Source: Hortaea werneckii (Eukaryota > Ascomycota > Dothideomycetes > Mycosphaerellales > Teratosphaeriaceae). Taken from it: a DNA stretch of 64,000 nucleotides. The stretch covers positions 124,001 through 188,000 of the forward strand of contig JBAOKB010000159.1 of assembly GCA_037044905.1 (NCBI GenBank). Reading direction: 5' to 3'. The position numbers were made by a program, and so were the translations under genes. The notes below the pieces were generated by a model, which had not been told where the DNA came from, searched no databases, and saw only the letters and a program-made list of their open reading frames with translations. This document shows, piece after piece, positions 30,405 to 41,880 of this stretch (its first letter is position 1; the number at the start of each line of letters is the position of its first letter).

Positions 30405-33400
30405 TTCCCGCCCTAGGTTAGCTTATAAAGCCCGGGGTCGACTAAATCTTTAGAGGGTCGACTTAGTTTTTAACTTTCTTATCCTTCTATATTATCTATA
30501 TAATAGTAAAGACCTTTTTAATTTATATTATAATCTCTTCCTATTCGATTACTAAAATAGACAACTTCGCTATTAACCTATAAGTCCTAGAGCTTAGTGC
30601 TCTAGCGAATGCGGTAGAAGATTATAAGGATTAGTTTTATAAATTAAATGCTATTTATTTTACAACTTTAGAGGAACTTATTAAGGAGCTAATTACGCTA
30701 ACTATTAATATTACGTAATTATATACCCTAATTATAGTTAAATTAATTAATTATATATATATATTATTATCTTACCTAAAATTAGCTCCTAGAGGTTATT
30801 ATTATATTGTCGACCTTATGGCTTATAAATAAAAGCCTAAGGATGTCGATATAGGTTAATAACTATAGATAAATAGATTAGGATTTAGTTAATAAAATAT
30901 TAAGGTCTAATATATAAGAATTATATAAAAAGATATTTATAATATAGTAGCTTTAATCCTTAGTAATATTCCTTATACTAAGGAAAAATTCTATTATTTT
31001 AGTGTACCCTATTATTAATATTTTAATAATAAATTAAAAAACTCTTCTTATTTTAAGGTAGACCCTAACTATTAGGTACGACTTTAAGAGTTATAGTAGG
31101 GTATATAAGACCTTACCGAGCTTAATAAGCTAAAGTATAAAATAACGAGGTTAGTATTACCCTTTTTTATTATAAATTTAAAGTACTTATAATTAATAGT
31201 AAATACTTTAGAACTTTACGGCGATTTAATTTAGAAATAGCCTATTCCGAGAACAGGCCTACTTATAGGCTAATAATAGGGAAGTTCTAGAACCTAAATA
31301 TAAGTTTCCTAAAGTATTATATTTTAATTAGTAAGTAATTAATAAAAAGAAAGCCTCTTAATAGCGAGTAAGACTACTTCTTTTAATATACAAATTAACA
31401 TTTATATAGAGATAATAAGGCAAATTACTTTTTTAAAGTAATATCGCTAAATTAGATATAAATTAATATTAATATATTATATAATTATTTTTTACTATAG
31501 CTACGAGTTATAAGCTATACTTATTTCTAAGTTAAAAGACTAATAAAGCGTATAGGACTCTATAGTAAGTAGGGATTAGGTTAAAAAGTAATATAAAAAA
31601 ACATCTTAACTAATTATTAATCTTATAGGCTTTAATTACTTATAAGGGCTAGGAGCCTTATAAATCTAGTGTTATAATACCTATTTTATAAAAATTATAC
31701 TAAAGAATTTTTAAAAGATACCCTAAATTATTTAGATTTTATTTAGAAAGTATTATTATTTACTACTACCTCTAGACTAACTTATAAGCTCTATTAAAGA
31801 GCTACTTTTGTCTTTAGTTACTAGCTACCTTAAGGAAAACCTTAACTTTAGTATATAGATCTATTATTAATACTTTGCTCATTTATTTACCTCTTTTTAG
31901 TAAACTTCGAGTAATCTAAGGTTATTTAAAAGTTCCTTTATACTAAAAATATATCTTTTCTTACTAATATTAATAAGGGATTAGTAAATAAAAACTATAT
32001 CTTTACTAAAATTGTACGATAGAAGCTTCTTAACTATCTATATAGTACTTAATTAAATAATATTCTATTTAAGTATTATAAGTAAGTTTAGAACCTAGAG
32101 ATAGTAAGTAAAAGTATAAAAATAGTAAAAAGGTATTAATAATTAGTTAGTAATATATTTAGGCCCTTTTCTAAACTAATTCCGATATTTAAATTTTCTA
32201 TTTTTTTAAAGAATAGGCGGCTCTCTTCTATAAAAGCCTTTATATTAAAGTTAATATATTATTTAAAAGGATTTATAAAAAAGAATATAAATAAGATCCT
32301 TTTTATAAAGTTTAATAAAATATAAAGTAAAAGTAAGTATTATTATTTAATAAGGTATATATTAGTAACTAAAAATAATAGATATAATTCTTACTTAGGT
32401 CCTTATCTATAAGGAGACGGCCCTTATATATTAATTAGCCTTTAAATAGCTTTCGCGGCTAGTCGATAAAGTAATAGGTTAATCTCTTAAATAGTAATAT
32501 ATCTATAGCTATAGCCTTATTATAATTATTATTAATATAAGCCTAAAGTAGGCGAAAGGTACGATTCTTCTTATTTACTAATTAATAAAAGATTAACATT
32601 TAATAGGGTTTAGCTCCTACCTTTATATAATTAATCTATCTTAGTTATAGAGGGACTATATTTAATTCTTAATTGTTTACTATATAATATACTTCTACCG
32701 TTCTATCTATTATACTACTAACTAGGCTTAAGGCGATATCTATACTCTTATAGAGAGCCTTTTAATATAGCTAACTACTAAAATATATATATAAACAATT
32801 TAATAGCTTTTAAATATATATTAATAAAAAATTAGTAACCTAATACTAATTTCCTATTTAGCAACTTAAGATCTTATAATTTAATAATAGGCTTTTAATA
32901 AATAGGCGCTAATAATTTAATATAGTCTAAACATAAGCTAGTCGAGAATAGATACTTATATATTCTAGCGGTTACGCAACTATATAAATACTATAGAGTC
33001 TATTAGAATATAAAGCTACTATAGCGGCGTCTATTAATAGATTTTACTAGCGATTTTTTAATTCTAAGTTCTTAATTAGAGACTTATTAATTTATATTCG
33101 ATTCGCGAGACATTTAGTATTACCTAAGGGGGTAGATTAAACTTAGGCGCGGCTAGAGTATTAAGACAACTAAAAAGTATATATTATTTATCTAATATTA
33201 AACTACAACTAACTTCTAATAACCCCTATATTAAAGTAGTCGAGAGTAGTTATAGAATCTAATAGTTAAAGTATTAATAATCGGACGCTAATACTAACCC
33301 CCTCTTATAATTTTTAACTACTATCTTTAATTACTAAATTTAGTATCTAATTGTCTATTAATTTAGACGACTCTATTTTGTAATAGGCTTTATCTTTATA

Positions 33401-35201
33401 AAAATCCTAGGCCTCCTTGCTATATAGTTCTTATTACTAAAAGAATATAGAACTTAAAGAGAAAGTATTAGAAATAGAAGAACGCTAACTTATAATATAT
33501 AAATAGAAACTTAAATTAAATATATAAGAGTTAGAATTATAAAAGTAGTAGAGGAACCTAGTATTAATATAGGCCTAATATATTACTAATTAAATCCTAG
33601 CCTAGCACCTTAAGCTCTTTATTCTCTATATTATTAAAAAGTCGCTAATATAAATAGCTATAATAGAAATTAGCTATTTTCTAATTCTATAAATAGGCCT
33701 CGTAAATTTCTATAAAGCCGCGCTTCTTAATTATTTAAGAAGCGATTATAAAGTTTAGCTTATTTGTTTTAGTATTTTAAGGGAACTTTATTTTTAGTAG
33801 CTTAGGTATATTTAGTAAGGGCGGGGTCGGTAATAGAGAAGGCGTTATTTTTCTATTAGAAAAAAGTTAGTAAGATAATAGTAATACTAATTAAAAGAAT
33901 TAGGAAATACTTCTTTTACCGTTTTAATAGGCGTTTATTTTAAGAGTCTCTATTAGATATAGTAAAATAGATTAGTAAAAAGATAGAACCTAAAAAAAAT
34001 ATTTAATTTATAAGGAGATATCGCTATCTAATAAAATTATAATCCTAAAGAATAATATTATAAATATTTCTAACTTTCTATAAGGTAGGAAAGAAGTAAA
34101 AGGAAAGGGTATACTTATATAGAGCTCTCCGAGCTTACTAAATTAGAGGCTAATTAATTATAGAAAAATTAGTACTATCTTTTTAAACCCCTTTTAATCT
34201 CTTTTTAATTTATTACTATCCTTATTGTAAATCCTATTTAATCCTATATTATTTAAATTCCCTTATCCTCTTTATCTAAAAAGACCTTAGTCCTAAAGTA
34301 ACTAGTATAAGAAGATATACTACCTCTATTATTAGCCCCCTTAAGAATAGCCTTCTTTTTTTAGACCCTCTTCTTTTTAAATTTAGATTAGATTAGGAAT
34401 TAATTAAAAAGGGAATAGGAATATACTTCTTAGCCTTAGCCTTCTTTTTCTAGTTTTTAGCTACCTTTTTTATAAGCTTCCCTTAAGCTTTATTTATCTT
34501 ATCCTTTAAGTTTTAAAGGTCTAGTTTATTATAGAAATCTAAAATAAATAATTAATATATATTAATAATAGAATAGGAAGAGATTAAAAATACCTTTAGC
34601 GGCGTCTATAATCTCCTACTTAGGATTTCTACTATTACTAAAGGGGGCCCTAATACCTTTATATTTCTTTTTAATATAGGTATAAAGTATACTAGTATCT
34701 AAGAATTTTAACTAGAAAATATTAATATATTAATAAAGGATTAGGAAGATATTAAGCCTAGATTTATATACTTTATATTAGTTGTCCTTACTATTCTTAG
34801 TCTTCTTAATATAGTAGAAGATCTTACTTAGGAATAGTTTATACTCTAAATACTCTATATTATTCTCTTCCTTCTATTTTTTTATTATCTATAAATCCTA
34901 ATATATTATTAATCTTTTTATATATTATTATCTTTATTTTAGTAAAAAGGATATATTTATATTTCTACTAGGTAATAGCCTTATAATACTAAAAATAGCT
35001 ATAGTAATTAGCTAGACGCTTAAAAATACTAATATAGAAAGTTATATTTTTATTCGGCGATTAAAAATTAATTAAGATAGAATTAAGCTTTAATTAGTAG
35101 GAGATTTAGTAAAGGGATCTAAAATAGTTATAGAATAAAAGAGAAAAGGTTAAAAGTAAGGGGTTAAGTAAGTTTTATTGTAGGTTAGCTACTACTAGCG
35201 C

Positions 35202-35236
35202 GGGTTAGCCCGCGCTTAGCGGGGTCGAGCTACCTG
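35202..35236 (-). repeat. Right terminal inverted repeat
   Basis: Reads inward, on the minus strand, CAGGTAGCTCGACCCCGC and then GCGCGGGCTAACCC. It overlaps a perfect-arm palindrome (AGCGCGGG-TTA/TAA-type centre, about 35197-35216) that could form a hairpin and may be a transposase-binding subterminal motif. Confidence 0.85.
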
Positions 35237-35453
35237 TCTACTCTATACACTCGTCTCGGCCGGGACAACTCACGTTACTGTGCAGGGTGGGCTGTTGTCG
35301 GCTGGGAGGTGAGCAATAGATAGGCCGCAGCATTCTGCTATACAATACACTTCACCTGCTCTGTTGTTAGCACTGCAAACCTCCAACTAAACAAGACTTC
35401 CATCCACGATACTTCCCCTCCGTCGTCTCCTCCACTCCAGCACCCGGCTCAAG

Positions 35454-35832
35454 ATGCCCACGATCAACGTACTGCCTCCCATCCTGCCCCACCTATGCAC
35501 CTGACAGGACGCCGTCTGACAACATCCTACCAAACAGGTCTCTCTCAAGGAAGGCGCGAGCGCCGACCAGCTCGACGCCGCCAAGAAGCAATGCTCCGAC
35601 CAAGGCGGCAAGATCGTGCACGAGTTCAAGCTGGTGAAAGGCTTCACGTAGGTGATCCGGTCCCCGCCTGCAATCTAGAAAATATTTCTCAAAGCAGAAC
35701 GATACGGAATCGTGTGCTGATGAGGTCTTCTTTACTCATCTTAGGGCCGAGTTCCCAGCGGACAAAGTCCACACGCTGAGCAGCAACGAGCACATCAACG
35801 TCGAGGATGATAAGCAGGTTACGACGCAGTAG
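35454..35832 (+). CDS. PBI2-like proteinase B inhibitor (I9 family), three exons
   Basis: Join 35454-35468, 35538-35647, 35745-35832; 70 residues. Exon 1 is only 15 nt (MPTIN). Donors are GTACTG (35469) and GTAGGT (35648); acceptors are CAG (35537) and TTAG (35744). The spliced protein reads VSLKEGASADQLDAAKKQC, GGKIVHEFKLVKGFTAEFP, then ADKVHTLSSNEHINVEDDKQV. This is the ferredoxin-like I9/subtilisin-propeptide fold: a first strand, helix A with AKKQ, the HEF-x-LVKGF strand, and an HINVEDD end strand. Fungal members (Pbi2/IB2) are small cytosolic inhibitors of vacuolar subtilase Prb1 and assist vacuole fusion. Short exons hide it from simple ORF scans. It starts only ~220 bases from the transposon right end and keeps normal base composition, so RIP did not leak into it visibly. 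Confidence 0.82.
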
Positions 35833-36459
35833 GGAGTTAACGAAAGAGCGGAGGTGCATGATCATGATACCCATGACTGGACATATTGGATGATAGACGT
35901 GTAACGAGTCTTTACACCCGGTTCGAGGGATTCTCACTGTCCCGTGACACTCCTGTTTAAATAATGCGAAGAGGCAGTTGTTTCTTTCCTAAGACCGACT
36001 ACTCAATATGCATTCCGGACCCCGTATGATCAAGTCACAATTTAAATCAAGTGAACGCGAATGGCATTGACGGATGACTATTAACAAATCCATGCACGTG
36101 TGCTGTATAAGATCTACACTAGTCCTAATTATATCAGGGTGCTCTGAAGACAAATGCACATTAGCCCCCCGATAAGCCCTCCTGATTATACCTGTTCCCG
36201 CTCTCTCTTATCCATAATGCCAGAACCGGGTATCTAAAAGTACAGACTCGCTGGAAAACAAACGCCCGCGCTATGTAAAGATACAAATCCCAAAGTGGCC
36301 CAGATGCAAAATCGCTGTTTCGCGGGGAAAGAAAGAGAATAAGATGCGTGTTCCAAGAAGAAGACGAAGAAGTTAAAAGGGGAAGAAGATAAAAAGGAAA
36401 AGGGGAAAACAAAAAAGAAAGAAAGAAAAAGATGTCCAGGCAGCACCACCGACCCATCA
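35833..36459. other. Convergent intergenic region
   Basis: 3' flanks of the I9 inhibitor gene and SPO71. A purine-rich stretch (36355-36432) lies just beyond the SPO71 stop. No gene seen. Confidence 0.55.
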
Positions 36460-39432
36460 TCACTGCCCCTCCTCCACCAACCTAACATCCTCCGCCGTCT
36501 CCTGCTCCTTAGCCGCCAACCGCTCAATCTCGACCTGAATAGCACTGACCCAGCGATCCCTCTCCGCCCGACTCCTGGCCTTGAAAACGACACTCCGCCC
36601 CGTCGTCCCCAACTTGCTAACCCGCTCGAACTTCGTCTTAGTCCGTGAACCTTTCCCCATGATCCACGCCGAAGACGATTGATTGCGAGCACTCCCATCG
36701 GGCCCTCCTGCTGCTGCGGCGCCGCCGCCGCCTGCGCGCTCTGCCCGCCGCGCCGCCCGCGCATCCGAATTGGCCTTGTCCCTAACGTCGTCGACGAAGT
36801 GCGAGGAGCGGAACCAGGACTTGCTCTTAGCGTGCCAGATGACGAAGGTGGTCATGGCGTCTTCATCCGTGCTCGTCCAGCCGTCCTCGAGATAGATCCG
36901 GGGTAAGGCGTGATGGCCAGGTTGATTGGCGTCGAAAGTTTTGTTCTCGTACAAGAGGTCGTTTTCGGTGAGAAGGCCAGAGTAGAGGTAGCAGCCCGTT
37001 AGGTCGATCGAGGCGATACGTTCATGATGGATGTGGACAAGCTTGCGGCCAGAGCGCTTACGGAGGGTATCTTGGAAGACGAGCAGGTGGCCGTTGGAAA
37101 GGATGACGTGGCAGCGGGTAAACGTGGAGTGTTTGCGAGGCTTGCGGAAAAGGAGGCCCGAGAGGTGGATGGTGCGGCATTGCGCGATCCCGCAGAGGTT
37201 GTACATGGCGGAGCTGGCGAAGCTTTGGCTGACTTCCCACTTGTAGGCGAAGCTGCCCACCAGGGCCTCAGCGCGCTCGTCGATCTTGAGGGCATCGAGG
37301 TTCTGCTGGCGGACTGATTTGAGGAGATCCATGTCTTCTTTTGCTCGAGCTTTCCAGTACTTCACTAGTTCGAAAAGCCGTCGCATCCATTCGTTCCTGC
37401 TCTGCTTATCGTAAGTCTGTAGCCGAATGACAAGCCCATTTTTCATTAGCAGCTCGAAGCAACGCGAGTCGTCCAGTTCGTTAGTACGACCGTCATCGCA
37501 CTCGCGGTTCTGGGCAAGCTCGCTGTCGGACAGATCAAAATCAACGTCGCTTCCTTGGTCAATGTTCTCATCCGCCGGATCTGCACCATGCTGCATTTTA
37601 CGCACACGACGGACGTTGACCATGTTGATGAAACCGTCACATGATAGCAACATCTTGTAATTGCGTTCAGCTTCGTTTTCGGCCTCTTGATCCCGCGTCA
37701 GCTGGTCAGACGCGGATTTGTCGTCTACTGCATCTAGCCAATCTACATGCCTCTCCTCGTCCAGGGGGTAGGGATCAACGTCGTATGTTCGAGGCACTTC
37801 GCCAGCAAGCTGTTTGCTGCTTGGAACATTGTTCGCGTCTCTTTGCCGCATTTTAGGCGGGGGTGGCGGTGTTGCTCTTGCTGGTCGAGTGAACACCAGG
37901 TATTGATCATGCGTTGCAAAATACAGTCGCTTGAACATCATCTTTCCCAGCCTTTTTTCATGACCTTTTTGCGACGTCAAGCGGATTAAAAATCCCTCTA
38001 CTGGCGCGGGCTCTTTCAATTTGTTGCCGTTGCGTGAGGTCGCTTTCATGGGGTAATGGCACTTTGGCCGGAGCTCGAGGTCGTGAGTTCTCGCCATAGC
38101 GATGGTACCGTACATTCTCTGCTCCACAGCGCCATGTACCCACTCCAATCGGTCGTACCGCTTCCAGGCAAGTCCGATCCGACCAGTCTGCGCCCATGCT
38201 TTGAGTATGTCTGCCCACTCTGGTGACTGCTTCAGCATTTCGATACATCGAGATACGATAGCTCCTGCCGCGCCTCGCTCCTCAGTGTATGCCTTTGCTA
38301 GCGCATCGTCATCACCTTCGGCAGCCTCTGCCAACGTCCGCGAGATTTCCATTGCTCGGAAAGGATCGTCTAGACGTAAACTAACGCTGAGATCTGGCAC
38401 CTTGATCTCCAGCATCTGCGCTCGTTTCCATCCAAGCGCACTACGCAGGAAGGTGTACCATTCTACCGACGTTGCCCCTGATTGTGGTCGGAGGTAGTAG
38501 ATTGTAGTTCGCGCGTTCTCCGTCTTCCAGATGCACAGTGTTTTGTCCAAGCTTGAGAATAGATCTACACGCGTGCGCTTTGGACTCAGCAAGATCTGAA
38601 CTTTGGCCCTGCTCTTGGTGGTACCAACATTTTTCGACCGTGCTGTGATGACTCTGGTTTGGTAAAGCTGTAACACTGACTGCGCATCGTCCTCGGTATG
38701 CTTGCGGCACACAACCACATACTCTCTCCACTTATCCATGGCTTTTGTCTCCGTGCTGGCGCTCATTCGCTCGTCGAATTCTGTCCCTATGGTTTGCCGT
38801 GTGATTTCCGTTCGCACTAGCATTCGATCCATCTTCAGTACCTCGCCGTCCTTGACCTTACTACTCCGTAGATTGCCACGTGCTGCTAAGCGCTGCGCCC
38901 GTGCTCGGAGCTGAAGCTTGGTCGACTCGTGGAATCGAACTTTGGGTACCTTGTTCAAGGCCTGGTTGAAACGCAGCATATCAGTTGGACGCTGGTGCAA
39001 GCCGCCCATGTCGGCCGGGTTGGCAGCGGCGTCTGCGGGAGGCTGCGCATCTCGCTGTCGGTCCTGTTGAATTGCGCTGTCATTTCGACTCCCATTATGT
39101 TGGCTGTGGAGTAGACTGGTCGTGCTAGTCGCTACTTCGGTGGGATTGGTTTCCGCGCTGTGGTTGGATGGCAACGGGGGCTCGTCGGCTACATCGTGTG
39201 TTCGCTGATCGTCCTGGGCACCTGCCGGTTGTGCTGGTTGTGCCGCCGTGAATGTGGGTGTTCTGCTGACGCTCCCAGAGACATATTTCTTGTACCATTG
39301 CTTTCGGTGGCTCTTGAGCCAGCCTTCGGGGATGGGTCCAATGAAAGTTCGCCGGCTTGTATCGTGAAGATGTTCGGGTGTGCAGTGGGTTAGGCGACGG
39401 GCAGTGTACGAGTCCGGGGGGAGGGTAGTCAT
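36460..39432 (-). CDS. SPO71: SPO71-like PH-domain protein
   Basis: 990 residues, single exon. Near the N-terminus is the family signature FIGPIPEGWLKSHRKQWYKK (~30-49), as in Spo7_2_N of Spo71/Mug56 proteins. A region around 165-220 is Arg-rich (KLQLRARAQRLAARGNLRSS) and a beta-rich block follows (~240-350). Two PH-like modules are recognisable: VEGFLIRLTSQKG...KRLYFATHDQYLVF (~475-520, extended by an acidic insert to ~690) and LSGLLFRKPRKHSTFTRCHV...GHLLVFQD (~755-840), with a final KARSRAERDRWVSAIQVEIERL helix. In yeasts, Spo71 controls prospore-membrane size and shape at meiosis with Vps13 partners; in filamentous fungi the role is likely membrane-lipid related in sexual development. An Ala/Gly-rich linker (~895-925) precedes the last PH part. 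Confidence 0.8.
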   Translation of the reverse strand: MTTLPPDSYTARRLTHCTPEHLHDTSRRTFIGPIPEGWLKSHRKQWYKKYVSGSVSRTPTFTAAQPAQPAGAQDDQRTHDVADEPPLPSNHSAETNPTEVATSTTSLLHSQHNGSRNDSAIQQDRQRDAQPPADAAANPADMGGLHQRPTDMLRFNQALNKVPKVRFHESTKLQLRARAQRLAARGNLRSSKVKDGEVLKMDRMLVRTEITRQTIGTEFDERMSASTETKAMDKWREYVVVCRKHTEDDAQSVLQLYQTRVITARSKNVGTTKSRAKVQILLSPKRTRVDLFSSLDKTLCIWKTENARTTIYYLRPQSGATSVEWYTFLRSALGWKRAQMLEIKVPDLSVSLRLDDPFRAMEISRTLAEAAEGDDDALAKAYTEERGAAGAIVSRCIEMLKQSPEWADILKAWAQTGRIGLAWKRYDRLEWVHGAVEQRMYGTIAMARTHDLELRPKCHYPMKATSRNGNKLKEPAPVEGFLIRLTSQKGHEKRLGKMMFKRLYFATHDQYLVFTRPARATPPPPPKMRQRDANNVPSSKQLAGEVPRTYDVDPYPLDEERHVDWLDAVDDKSASDQLTRDQEAENEAERNYKMLLSCDGFINMVNVRRVRKMQHGADPADENIDQGSDVDFDLSDSELAQNRECDDGRTNELDDSRCFELLMKNGLVIRLQTYDKQSRNEWMRRLFELVKYWKARAKEDMDLLKSVRQQNLDALKIDERAEALVGSFAYKWEVSQSFASSAMYNLCGIAQCRTIHLSGLLFRKPRKHSTFTRCHVILSNGHLLVFQDTLRKRSGRKLVHIHHERIASIDLTGCYLYSGLLTENDLLYENKTFDANQPGHHALPRIYLEDGWTSTDEDAMTTFVIWHAKSKSWFRSSHFVDDVRDKANSDARAARRAERAGGGGAAAAGGPDGSARNQSSSAWIMGKGSRTKTKFERVSKLGTTGRSVVFKARSRAERDRWVSAIQVEIERLAAKEQETAEDVRLVEEGQ

Positions 39433-40611
39433 CTCATGCTCTCGATTGCAATGATGCGTCGCGAGGATGCTCGACTGATCTGCTGTGGTATGGGCCTGAA
39501 ACGCTGAAGCAAGTGCCGGTTGTGCCTCTGGTGTAGATCAAAGTGGAGAGGCGCAGATCGATCTATAAGTTCCAGGCCATGTGGTTGGCCCGGTGGCTAG
39601 AACAGGGAAGCGGGATTGAGATCTCCTGTGGAAGTGACGTCGGTCGCTCCCGTTCGTCCCGTATTGCCGTCTTGACCTTCCTCCACGCTCTCGACCCTCT
39701 CTATGGACTGCCCGTCTTCCTCGCCGTCCTACGCGCACACAAACCTTCCGGCTCGAGATGGTCGTCGGAAGAGGCAGTCAGTCGGCATCAAGGAAGCAGA
39801 GGCGAATTGCCGTTCTTTGCGAAATCTGATCGATCCCGCTTGAGCAGCGCCACTGGTAGCACGAACATCCTGGACTACTCTCCTTATCTTGTTTCCAGGG
39901 TGAGAAGAACATTGTCAAGGTTTTGAAAGGTTATGAAACATGTAGTTGGAATTCTTACCTTCGAGTCAGTCGCTTCACAGGTGTCACCGTGTTCGGCGGC
40001 ATTGATAGAAAGTAAACGGACTGCATACGTTAATTTGGCTGAAGCTGACACCACTTCTCACGGCTGGAAAGACCAGGCCACGATTCTGATATACCCGGCC
40101 AGTCTCCAAATCCTGAATGCGGCCCCCACAGAAAGTATTTACCAGCATTGTTATGACCTCGCTTCTGGACGCCCAGTGGCTAGGCACTGCCAAACTTAAT
40201 GTCAACCTGCATGTGTGTTATTGCTCTATTTCGCTGTTGACGAGTGTGTGACAGCACACGCAGGGATTGAGCTGCAAGGCATTTATCCGCAATACTTTGG
40301 CGAAGATGCGCCTTCCTGTTCGAGACCGGAGCCTCTGCAAATTTGATTTAGCGCGGCTTTTCCCCAGATGTATGCGCATGATCTAGGAACAACCGGAGGG
40401 GTAGCAAGGCCTCTTCCAATCCAGATCCTTGCTGTAGAATCGGAACGACGGGCCTAGGTAGCCTGCCATGAGATGATGTGCGGGGTTGCCTACTGGAGAA
40501 GCATGGCAGTGCAGGCATTCCTGAAATACATAAAGAGATCAAGAGAGCCTGGATGAGACCCAGGACCGTACAGCTTCAGTATCATTGCCTCTCCTGCAAA
40601 TTGTACCTACT
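39433..40611. promoter_or_regulatory. Divergent intergenic region SPO71/GH7
   Basis: 1.18 kb between two divergent starts, expected to hold both promoters. No gene is supported. Regulatory motifs were not assigned; carbon-catabolite (CreA) or XlnR/Clr sites would be expected upstream of the GH7 gene and could be tested by scanning. Confidence 0.45.
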
Positions 40612-41880
40612 ATGGCAGGCTACCTTGCACTCGGCGCGTTAAGCTTGCTGCATTTGAGTACCGCTCAGCAAATCGGACGAGTACCAGAAAAGCATCCACG
40701 ATTGAAGACCCAATCTTGCACAAAGCATGGCTGCGTCGACCATTACACATCCGTGGTACTCGACGCCCTCGCCCATCCCATCAAAGACACGTACACTGGA
40801 GAGTCTTGTGTAAATTCGAGTGGCAGCTACGACCCTTCTATTTGTGCTACCGAAGAGGAGTGTGCCGAGCGTTGTGCATTGGAAGGCATCGACTATGGAC
40901 AACACGGCGTCTACACTTGGGGAGATACCATGAAGCTGCAGCACTACATCAACATTGACGGCTCCTTGACATCGGTCTCTCCGCGCGTGTATCTTCTTGA
41001 CCCTTCGGGCTACAAGTATCAATTCCTGCATCTACTCAACCAAGAATTCAGTTTCACAGTGGACGTATCCGACTTACCTTGCGGAGAAAATGGCGCCCTT
41101 TATCTTTCCGAAATGGAAGCAGACGGAGGGCGAAGCCACCTGAATCCGGCTGGCGCTACGTATGGGACTGGCTATTGTGACGCTCAATGTCCTAGCCTTG
41201 CATGGATCAACGGTGTAGCCAACACGAATGGTTCAGGCTCTTGCTGCAATGAGATGGACTTGTGGGAAGCCAATGCTCGAGCCACGTCCTACACACCCCA
41301 CCCTTGCAATATCTCTAGCCTATATGAGTGCGCCGGCGATGAGTGCGGACCTAATGGCGTCTGTGACAAGAGCGGTTGCAGCTTCAATCCATATGCTTTA
41401 GGTGATCGCGACTATTATGGCTACAACGATGTTGTCGACACCACTAAACCATTCACTGTTACAACTCAGTTCTTGACCGACGATGGCACCGCTTCGGGCA
41501 CACTTAGCGAAATTCGTCGACTGTACGTCCAACACGGTCGGGTAATCAAGAATACCGTCGTAACCTCAAACAACCGAAAAGTTGATTCCATTACCGACGA
41601 ATACTGCAACGCAAATTACGAAACATTTGGGGAGCTCGGCGGTCTTACGCAAATGGGAGAGGCTATTGGGCGTGGTATGGTGTTGGCTTTCTCCATTTGG
41701 AACGATGCAGGACAATTCATGAATTGGCTTGACTCTGGTAACTCTGGTCCATGCAACGCTACGGAAGGCAATCCAGAGATCATCAGGGCGACTAACCCGG
41801 ATACGTCGGTGAAGTTCTCCGAGGTTAGGTGGGGAGACATCGGCACGACGTACAAGAAGTCTCACCATTGGCATGGTTAG
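40612..41880 (+). CDS. Secreted GH7 glucanase (Cel7, endoglucanase-like)
   Basis: 422 residues, single exon. The ATG at 40612 starts a signal peptide (MAGYLALGALSLLHLSTAQ), with likely cleavage before Gln, as in most Cel7 enzymes. The GH7 catalytic motif is E214-M-D216-L-W-E219-A-N: E214 nucleophile, E219 acid/base. Many paired Cys (for example GYCDAQCP, SCCNEMD, CDKSGCSFNPY) fit the disulfide-rich jelly roll. No CBM1 or linker follows, so this is a single-domain enzyme hydrolysing beta-1,4-glucan outside the cell. The domain is somewhat shorter than Cel7A cellobiohydrolases and seems to lack some tunnel loops, suggesting an open-cleft endoglucanase, but this needs alignment. It is followed on the same strand by the NRPS-like gene. 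Confidence 0.9.
   Translation: MAGYLALGALSLLHLSTAQQIGRVPEKHPRLKTQSCTKHGCVDHYTSVVLDALAHPIKDTYTGESCVNSSGSYDPSICATEEECAERCALEGIDYGQHGVYTWGDTMKLQHYINIDGSLTSVSPRVYLLDPSGYKYQFLHLLNQEFSFTVDVSDLPCGENGALYLSEMEADGGRSHLNPAGATYGTGYCDAQCPSLAWINGVANTNGSGSCCNEMDLWEANARATSYTPHPCNISSLYECAGDECGPNGVCDKSGCSFNPYALGDRDYYGYNDVVDTTKPFTVTTQFLTDDGTASGTLSEIRRLYVQHGRVIKNTVVTSNNRKVDSITDEYCNANYETFGELGGLTQMGEAIGRGMVLAFSIWNDAGQFMNWLDSGNSGPCNATEGNPEIIRATNPDTSVKFSEVRWGDIGTTYKKSHHWHG

Larger units (their letters stand above)
30342..35236. mobile_element. RIP-degraded DNA transposon with 35-bp terminal inverted repeats
   Basis: A 4895-bp block bounded by inverted repeats (30342-30376 and 35202-35236, 31 of 35 bases identical without gaps). 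The interior is extremely A/T-rich and dominated by TA steps, with CA and TG nearly absent (none of either in 31021-31080), the expected outcome of C-to-T mutation by RIP. No open frame of 60 codons exists inside, so any transposase is destroyed. TIRs plus absence of LTRs indicate a class II element, but the superfamily cannot be read. Bases next to the left end are TA; the right flank is TC, so no clear target-site duplication was found. Surrounding genes have normal GC, so the mutation is confined to the element. Confidence 0.82.

Noticed and set aside
30405..35200. Search for a surviving transposase or reverse transcriptase
   Set aside because: Stops are dense in all frames and motifs are unreadable after RIP; no protein could be supported.
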